Assembly: GCA_945870225.1 (NCBI GenBank)
Contig: CAMBRF010000003.1
Location: forward strand, 62,001 to 126,000
Source of the DNA: PVC group bacterium
GTDB lineage: Bacteria > Verrucomicrobiota > Kiritimatiellia > CAIKKV01 > CAITUY01
Direction: 5' to 3'
Length of the DNA: 64,000 bases
Shown here: positions 58,457 to 64,000 of the stretch, one piece after another
How positions within the stretch are numbered: the first letter of the stretch is position 1
Layout of the letters: the number at the start of each line of letters is the position of its first letter
Translations under genes and position numbers: made by a program
The notes under the pieces: generated by a model
The model's database searches: none
What the model saw: the letters and a program-made list of their open reading frames with translations, nothing else
Told to the model about the DNA's origin: nothing

Positions 58457-60271
58457 ATGAAGAACCGCCCCCATAAAAATCAAAACCGCCGCCCCAGTGA
58501 GCCAGCCCGGTCACCCCTGACAGCACCAGATCCCAATGCCAAGCCAAAATGGCTCGACGGTCAGACGCTTTTTTTCGTCATTCTGATTGCCCTGATCGGG
58601 CTCACAAGCATTTTATTTCCGCTCAATTTCTATCTTTTCGCCATCAATTCGCAATCCAGCCTCCCTGTGCCTGTTCAGATCCTATGGACGCTAGCAGCGA
58701 TTGGCGCCGTGCTACTGGTGGCGAGAAAACCCATCCAGCGCATTCCCAACGCCACCCTTTTCGTCGTGGCCGCCCTCAGTATCACCTCATTTTTCGTGCT
58801 GCGCACAACCTACCCAACCCTCGGGGGTGATGGCCTGCCTCCTGCTAAAGGCTTTATTCTTTACTGGAACATAATCCCACGTCTCCAAGAGTTTCTCTGC
58901 CTCAAACTCTCTGCGTTCATACCTCGGGGTGTGGATTTTGCCTACCACCGCACAATGATTTTCGACAACCAACTCATGAGCAACACGGTTATCATCGTGA
59001 CGTTGGCATTCGCAACGGCGACAACAGTGTCGATGCTCGGCATGGTCCAACACCTGAAAACCCTCCCCACTAGCGAAAAAGTTGGACTGCTCATTCTCCT
59101 CACATGTTCCGCGCCCATGTTGAATGGGTACGGCGACTTCACGAACTACATGGTTCCTATCTTTGTCGTTTTCCTTTGGTTTGTCTGTCTGTGGCGACTT
59201 TACAGAAACCCGACATCTTGGCGAATCTACGCAGTATTACCTGTTGTTTTCGTCCTTTGCGCATTTTCTCATCCTGCTCTCTGGCCCCTGCCAGGGTTGC
59301 TTCTCATGATGCTGGGAGTCATCTATCTAAAATCGAGAAAGATTATCGTCCCGCTTTGGCTGACAAACCTCTGCGCCGTAGGGCTCGGCTGCGCGCCACT
59401 GATCCTATTACGTTCACGGGCCGACCCATATCTCTCCACCCTCAGATTCGACAACACATTTGGACTGCACATTTACACGCGGTTCTCGTGCTGCATGGAG
59501 GTCTCGCTCCCCGCTCTCATTCTCGCCGGCCTTGTTATCTGGCACAACCGGAAAACGCTCAAGCAACCTACGCCCATACAGGCGATTGCATTTGTGATGC
59601 TTATCTCCAGCGTCTTGTTGTTTTTTACGTCACAAATCGAAATGGCCATATGCACTAATCTTCAATATGCCCAGTTTGGAGCCATGATCTACGGCTCAAC
59701 CGCACTGCTTTACTTCACGACCCGGAAAGATCCAAGTCCCCTTTTCTACTCAGCCATCCTGGGTTGTTTTCTTTTTGCACCAGCTATATATGTCCATTCG
59801 AACAGTCTTCTTCTTGAAAGGCAGCTCAGGCTCCTTCCCTATGATCGCTCTTCAACGACTTATCAGGCTTGGGGCCCCTACCTTAAGCTGGGATTAGGCG
59901 CTCCGCTGGACACCCCGGAAAACCGCCGCTGCAAACTCGAGATATTCAAGGCGGGCGTAACAACTACTATTCCTGACTGGCAGCAATTCCGCGGGTTATA
60001 CATTATGTATTATACCGCATGGTGTTTCGAGTTCGGCGAATATGCTGAAGGAAATAAATACCTCATTCACTTGTTTAATCAGCCCCAGGCCCTACAGTCC
60101 CTTTGGCAAACGGGAACTCAGTTCACGATCTGGAATGAAAACAAGGCGCATAAACGTATCCGCCAAGCCTCGCAACAGATCATCAGGAATAATCTCGCAA
60201 CGAACCCATCCAATCTCTATCTTCAGCGACTTTCGAGATTACTGACCATGTACGAAGAAAGAGGCCTATGA
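58457..60271 (+). CDS. Multi-pass membrane protein, unknown function
   Basis: This 604-aa protein has a 30-residue basic/Pro-rich N-terminus, about ten to twelve membrane helices and a C-terminal soluble region of about 150 residues. No motif was recognised. The W-x-L-Y-R-N-P and long aromatic loops recall glycosyltransferase family C proteins, but catalytic acidic residues could not be assigned. The ATG at 58457 is weakly supported; a TTG twelve codons earlier is open. Its stop overlaps a small coupled ORF. It lies in the surface-glycan cluster. Confidence 0.6.
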   Translation: MKNRPHKNQNRRPSEPARSPLTAPDPNAKPKWLDGQTLFFVILIALIGLTSILFPLNFYLFAINSQSSLPVPVQILWTLAAIGAVLLVARKPIQRIPNATLFVVAALSITSFFVLRTTYPTLGGDGLPPAKGFILYWNIIPRLQEFLCLKLSAFIPRGVDFAYHRTMIFDNQLMSNTVIIVTLAFATATTVSMLGMVQHLKTLPTSEKVGLLILLTCSAPMLNGYGDFTNYMVPIFVVFLWFVCLWRLYRNPTSWRIYAVLPVVFVLCAFSHPALWPLPGLLLMMLGVIYLKSRKIIVPLWLTNLCAVGLGCAPLILLRSRADPYLSTLRFDNTFGLHIYTRFSCCMEVSLPALILAGLVIWHNRKTLKQPTPIQAIAFVMLISSVLLFFTSQIEMAICTNLQYAQFGAMIYGSTALLYFTTRKDPSPLFYSAILGCFLFAPAIYVHSNSLLLERQLRLLPYDRSSTTYQAWGPYLKLGLGAPLDTPENRRCKLEIFKAGVTTTIPDWQQFRGLYIMYYTAWCFEFGEYAEGNKYLIHLFNQPQALQSLWQTGTQFTIWNENKAHKRIRQASQQIIRNNLATNPSNLYLQRLSRLLTMYEERGL

Positions 60272-60402
60272 ACATAGCACGAACCTCTATGGCGAAGAAT
60301 CTCGACATATTTACTATTGTTGACCATAACGTAAAGGTATCATCTATTCTCCAGACTTACTCTGGAACTGAGCGTTGGAAGGTTGGAGGGCGTGATGTAT
60401 AA
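60268..60402 (+). CDS. Small 44-aa ORF coupled between two genes
   Basis: An ATG at 60268 overlaps the upstream stop as ATGA, and the TAA at 60400 lies 5 nt after the downstream GT ATG, so the ORF fills the gap exactly. The product has N-L-D-I-F-T-I-V-D-H-N-V-K-V-S-S-I and R-W-K-V-G-G-R-D-V. No family was recognised. It may be a real small protein, a truncated gene or a coupling leader; the junctions are the main evidence. Confidence 0.4.
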   Translation: MNIARTSMAKNLDIFTIVDHNVKVSSILQTYSGTERWKVGGRDV

Positions 60403-61135
60403 GGGCAAATTCGTTTCGATTGTTATGTCCACTTATAACGAGAAGGATTCTATCCGCAAATGCATCGAGGATTTTTTTGCGACCCAATTGGTGGACGAAG
60501 TAGTCGTGGTAAACAATAACGCTGCGGCTGGCACAAGTGACGAGGTACGCAAGACAAAAGCAAAACTCATTCACGAATCCAGACAGGGATATGGTTATGG
60601 TTTTCAGCGCGCACTGGCTGAATCAACCGGAGACCTCTTGGTTATGTGCGAACCCGACGGAACCTTCTGGGCGAATGACCTTGAGAAACTTCTTGTTTAT
60701 GCCAACGACATGCAGGTGGTCCAGGGCTCGCGCACCAACGCGACGACCATCCTGGACAAAGCCAACATGGGACTCTTCCTGAAATACGGCAACTATTTTG
60801 TCGCCAAGTTTGCCGAGCTTTCTTTCTTCAAAAAAGCGCCCAACCTGAGCGATTGTGGCTGTACCTATCGTTTGCTGACCCGAGAAGCATATGTAAGGCT
60901 GAGACCGCATTTTCGCCAAGGCGGATCGGCCTTTGGTTTCGAACTGTCTTTGCTTATCCTCAGATTGGGCCTGCCAATGTGTCAGATTCCAATTCATTAC
61001 GACAAACGGGTCGGCATCAGTTCGGTAACCGGAAACTTCTGGAAAACACTGCGGCTTGGGTTCATGATGATGGGCATGGTCCTTCAGCATCGCTGGGAAG
61101 AATTCGTACGACCACTAGAGAAGAAGATCAACTGA
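60395..61135 (+). CDS. Family 2 glycosyltransferase
   Basis: This 246-aa GT-A enzyme has the N-terminal V-S-I-V-M-S-T-Y-N-E-K-D, the nucleotide-binding V-V-V-N-N-N-A-A and an M-C-E-P-D-G-T-F acid motif (C-E-P-D-G in place of D-x-D). A later G-C-T-Y-R-L-L and G-F-E-L-S segment follows. Family members of this type extend polyprenyl-linked glycans. GGAGGG lies 4 nt before the ATG at 60395. Its stop overlaps the next start. Confidence 0.88.
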   Translation: MYKGKFVSIVMSTYNEKDSIRKCIEDFFATQLVDEVVVVNNNAAAGTSDEVRKTKAKLIHESRQGYGYGFQRALAESTGDLLVMCEPDGTFWANDLEKLLVYANDMQVVQGSRTNATTILDKANMGLFLKYGNYFVAKFAELSFFKKAPNLSDCGCTYRLLTREAYVRLRPHFRQGGSAFGFELSLLILRLGLPMCQIPIHYDKRVGISSVTGNFWKTLRLGFMMMGMVLQHRWEEFVRPLEKKIN

Positions 61136-61779
61136 TGTCAACAGGTTATCACACTACACGTTACAATTATTCCCCCAAACGCGTGGTTGTTTGGAAGGAG
61201 ATTTGCCGTTGGCTTAATCATCGTTGGATAGCCCCATCAGCACGAATACTCGAACTGGGCTGCGGGTACGGCGATTTTATCGGCAACGTAAACGGCAAAC
61301 AAAAGGCAGCCATTGAAGCGGGGCCCCATTTCGCCGGTTATCTTGCGCACTATCCAGACGTTGCGGTGCACTGGGAGGATATTCATGTTGCATTGCCGCA
61401 GATGCCAGACGGTTCTTTTGATGTAGTATTTGCGAGTAATTTCTTTGAGCATTTCCTCGTTGATGATGTGCAAGGTCTTCTTCATAACGTTCGAAGAGTC
61501 CTCACCTCGACCGGGCGCATTATCGTCATGCAACCAAACTACGCATTATGTTCAGCCAATTATTTCGACGACTGGACACATCGTTCAGTTTTCTCAGCAA
61601 CCTCATTTGTAGACCTGTTAACTGCTTCGGGATTCCGCGTTGAGCGTAGCTACCCGCGATTCATTCCTTTTTCTCTCAAATCGAGACTGCCGGTCCATCG
61701 ATTGTTAATTAGATTGTATCTTGCCTCACCTTTCAGACCGTTGGCTGCACAGTTTCTAATTATTGCAACAGTAGATTGA
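61135..61779 (+). CDS. SAM-dependent methyltransferase (second)
   Basis: This 214-aa protein has the SAM motif I-L-E-L-G-C-G-Y-G-D-F-I, the later D-V-V-F-A-S-N-F-F-E-H-F and G-R-I-I-V-M-Q-P-N-Y. It starts at the ATG that overlaps the GT stop. An upstream open frame within the GT gene is a shadow. Together with the GT and radical SAM protein it likely modifies a sugar on a glycan or lipid carrier. Confidence 0.85.
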   Translation: MSTGYHTTRYNYSPKRVVVWKEICRWLNHRWIAPSARILELGCGYGDFIGNVNGKQKAAIEAGPHFAGYLAHYPDVAVHWEDIHVALPQMPDGSFDVVFASNFFEHFLVDDVQGLLHNVRRVLTSTGRIIVMQPNYALCSANYFDDWTHRSVFSATSFVDLLTASGFRVERSYPRFIPFSLKSRLPVHRLLIRLYLASPFRPLAAQFLIIATVD

Positions 61780-61796
61780 ACGGAACAAACATTCCT

Positions 61797-63347
61797 ATGA
61801 ACATTGTATTGTTTTATCCCCGTTTGGGCTGGATGGATACGTTTATCCTTGATCTCCCGCTTTCCATCATTTACGCCGCACACAAATGCCAACAGCATGG
61901 CATCGAAGTGCGTTATATTGACCAGCGCATCGTCGGGTCTGAATGGCGCGAAAAGCTGGCAGGGGCAATTGATGACAAAACTGTGCTGATTGGTTTCTCG
62001 GTGATGAGTGGAAGTCCATTGCGTTTCGCACTCGATGCAACAAGGTATTGCAAAACCAAGTACCCCCATCTGCCGACCGTATGGGGCGGCATGCATGTGA
62101 CGATTCGCCCGGAAGAGGCGGCTCGCGATGCTGATATTGACTACATTGTTCGCGGGCTCGGCAGCAATTCGCTTTATCTGCTTACGTTATTGATCGGTCA
62201 GGGGAAAGGTAAAGCATCTGAGATTCCGGGCCTGGGATGGAAAGAAGATACTCTCTACCGCGAAAATGGCATGCAGGAAACAGCTGACTATCCGCCTTTA
62301 GCTGAGTTATCATATTCAGGACTCGACTGGGATCGTTACACACGATTTAATTACAAAGAACGCGTCTACTCGCTTTTCACCTCTTTTGGCTGCCCGCACA
62401 AGTGCAAGTTCTGCTTCGCGCCGATTTTCTGGAAATCAATCAAAGGACGGAAGTGGTTCCCTTATGCGGCGGAAGATGTCATTGACCATGTTGCGTTAAC
62501 CGTCTCGCAACATAACATAGGCTACATTTCGATGCTCGATGAGAATTTTCTCCTCGACTTACCTCGTGCAACGATAATATTTCGCGGACTATTAGCGCGA
62601 AATGTCAAAGTGCACTGGGGTATTCGTGGCGCTCGAATTGATGATTTAGATCGGGCCGACGATGAGTTCATGCGATTATTGGTTGAAGTGGGCGTTCGGC
62701 AGATCATGATCGGAGCGGAGTCCGGGTCACCGCGCATGCTGGAAGCAATGAAAAAAGGGATCACCGTCCAGCAGATTATACGCGTCAATAAGAAGCTCGC
62801 CCGCTATCCACAACTAAATCCTTCTTATAATTTCCTTTCCGGACTTCCGGGTGAAGAAATCGAGGATTTATTCAAATCTGTTGACCTGATACTGACCATG
62901 ATTCAGGATAATCCAAGTGCTACCTTTTCTGGCTTAAATCAACTCATCCCTTTCCCTGGATCTGACCTGTTTGATCAATGCGTAGCGCATGGATATCGGA
63001 TGCCTACAACTCTCGAAGGCTGGGCAGGCGTTGACACACATTATAACGACATGAAGTCACCTTGGCTGGACCAAAAGTTCGAAAAGACTCTTCACGCAAT
63101 TCAAGCGGCACTGATGTTCGTCGATTACAAGGCTGAACGAGAGTTGACAGGAAGTGGACAGTCTTGTTCTCGCGGCATAATGATGGATCTAATCTATTCA
63201 TGTATCGGCTGGATCACCCGCCTATATCGACCTATCGCACGTTGGCGATTACGCAACCACTGCTTTGCTGTTCCAATTGATTACGGGCTAATCAAAGTCG
63301 GCGTGAAACTCATGCACTGGATGACTTTGCTCCGCAAGGCTTCATGA
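61797..63347 (+). CDS. B12-binding-domain radical SAM protein
   Basis: This 516-aa protein has an N-terminal cobalamin-type Rossmann domain with F-S-V-M-S-G-S-P and V-W-G-G-M-H-V-T. The radical SAM cluster C-P-H-K-C-K-F-C (C-x3-C-x2-C) is at about residue 205. G-A-E-S-G-S-P-R-M-L follows, and a helical C-terminal region completes it. The canonical D-x-H-x-x-G cobalamin lower ligand is not obvious. The ATG at 61797 is after the preceding stop by 17 nt. It likely performs methylation or rearrangement during glycan synthesis. Confidence 0.85.
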   Translation: MNIVLFYPRLGWMDTFILDLPLSIIYAAHKCQQHGIEVRYIDQRIVGSEWREKLAGAIDDKTVLIGFSVMSGSPLRFALDATRYCKTKYPHLPTVWGGMHVTIRPEEAARDADIDYIVRGLGSNSLYLLTLLIGQGKGKASEIPGLGWKEDTLYRENGMQETADYPPLAELSYSGLDWDRYTRFNYKERVYSLFTSFGCPHKCKFCFAPIFWKSIKGRKWFPYAAEDVIDHVALTVSQHNIGYISMLDENFLLDLPRATIIFRGLLARNVKVHWGIRGARIDDLDRADDEFMRLLVEVGVRQIMIGAESGSPRMLEAMKKGITVQQIIRVNKKLARYPQLNPSYNFLSGLPGEEIEDLFKSVDLILTMIQDNPSATFSGLNQLIPFPGSDLFDQCVAHGYRMPTTLEGWAGVDTHYNDMKSPWLDQKFEKTLHAIQAALMFVDYKAERELTGSGQSCSRGIMMDLIYSCIGWITRLYRPIARWRLRNHCFAVPIDYGLIKVGVKLMHWMTLLRKAS

Positions 63348-63373
63348 CAAGCATTGCACCGTTGCTCGTCACA

Positions 63374-64000
63374 TCACGGGCGGAACGCAGGAGGGACGCG
63401 GGGCAACATGCGTTCAGCTCTTTCATCTATTACGATATCTGGTGAAAATTGTTTGACTAAAGGCTCCAATATACCCATCTCGAGATCGCGCCACACATAG
63501 AGGCACTTTGAGAAATACTGCGAAGTGTACGGTGCGACCGCCATAAAAAAAGAGTCCCGAAAAATAATAGCCCGTGGAGCACCACGTGGCCCGCTCGTCA
63601 AAAACGTTGCAGATAAATTTGGCTGCCCAAAGTACTGTGTACTATATTGACGAAGCGGTCGCTGCAATATCGGATACATCTCTTCTTTCAACACATGCGC
63701 CAGATTGAGCATGTTCGCGATGTCGCCTGCTCTGTTGTCTGTCCAAAAGAACATAGCTCCAGCGGCGACTGCGTCACCCTCACGCATCCACGCAAAATCC
63801 TCCGGCCCGTACCGGATCGGCTGAACACTGGGAAAGCGATCAGAAAAGCACTGCATGATCTCATACTGCGCAATAGCGCCACCATAACTATTCCAGTGGG
63901 TGTCGGTCTTGAAGTACAACTGCCCCTTAGCCTTGGCAGAGATCATCGCCCCACGCAAGTCAAGAATCTGCACCGCCGAACCCTTCATATTCGTCAATAG
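63374..64000 (-). CDS. AlgJ/AlgX-like SGNH-family protein, partial
   Basis: This 208-residue C-terminal part enters from the right edge. It has the Y-F-K-T-D-T-H-W-N motif in which Asp-His supply the catalytic dyad of AlgJ/AlgX/DltD-like acetyltransferases, and a later R-D-S-F-F that carries the Ser of the SGNH fold. The N-terminal part, with the signal anchor, is beyond the window. Such proteins O-acetylate polysaccharides. It converges with the radical SAM gene. Confidence 0.78.
   Translation of the reverse strand, partial: LLTNMKGSAVQILDLRGAMISAKAKGQLYFKTDTHWNSYGGAIAQYEIMQCFSDRFPSVQPIRYGPEDFAWMREGDAVAAGAMFFWTDNRAGDIANMLNLAHVLKEEMYPILQRPLRQYSTQYFGQPNLSATFLTSGPRGAPRAIIFRDSFFMAVAPYTSQYFSKCLYVWRDLEMGILEPLVKQFSPDIVIDERAERMLPRVPPAFRP

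Overview
The window looks like one contig from a GC-rich, Gram-negative, probably anaerobic and saccharolytic bacterium. Outer-membrane biogenesis genes are present (an OmpA-like porin, two LpxL-type lipid A acyltransferases, an O-antigen-ligase-like protein). A complete Rnf ion-pumping ferredoxin:NAD oxidoreductase, a DUF2961/GH172 hydrolase, two GH2 beta-galactosidases and an FHA-bearing Tad pilus ATPase are also present. This mix, and the abundance of small palindromic repeats, suggests the PVC superphylum (Kiritimatiellota/Lentisphaerota-like). No rRNA or other marker is present to prove it, so the placement is inference.

Layout. 0-5 kb: the end of an RluA-type pseudouridine synthase, infA (minus strand), then smc and an inositol-monophosphatase-type gene. 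5.2-12.2 kb: a tightly packed plus-strand run argJ-argB-argD-argG-thiD-comEC, with ATGA-type overlaps at several junctions. 12.3-16.1 kb: a GH172 hydrolase, a 72-codon small gene, and murJ on the minus strand. 16.2-21.3 kb: the operon rnfABCDGE. 21.3-25.8 kb: a DUF192 protein, an FHA protein followed by a five-repeat PEGA protein, and a DUF475/TerC-like membrane protein. 26.0-34.2 kb: a ten-gene minus-strand Tad/Flp pilus operon with a good sigma70-like promoter. It includes a 54-aa pilin-like gene and an FHA-CpaF fusion, but no secretin, TadZ or prepilin peptidase is in this window. 34.3-43.4 kb: a ROK kinase, a DRE-TIM aldolase coupled to tRNA deaminase tadA, an O-antigen-ligase-like protein, two LpxL-like acyltransferases, an OmpA protein with thrombospondin type-3 repeats, and an MsbA-like ABC exporter. 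43.4-51.8 kb: a minus-strand sugar-utilisation cluster (deoxyhypusine-synthase-like protein, beta-galactosidase, class II aldolase, beta-galactosidase). 51.8-64 kb: an accessory region for surface polysaccharide or glycoprotein synthesis. It holds large multi-membrane proteins, two methyltransferases, a CDP-tyvelose-epimerase-like SDR, a pentapeptide protein, a GT2, a B12-binding radical SAM protein and a partial AlgJ-like protein.

The most unusual content is a set of short palindromic elements scattered through the second half. Several families are repeated within the window. At least three copies, plus one low-complexity tract, lie in frame inside protein-coding genes (two palindromes and the tract in the large membrane protein at 52.3-55.2 kb, one palindrome in the deoxyhypusine-synthase-like gene). 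A separate 129-bp element at 46.67-46.80 kb can fold into a closed, three-armed cloverleaf between two sugar-operon genes.

No tRNA or rRNA gene, CRISPR array or transposase was recognised.
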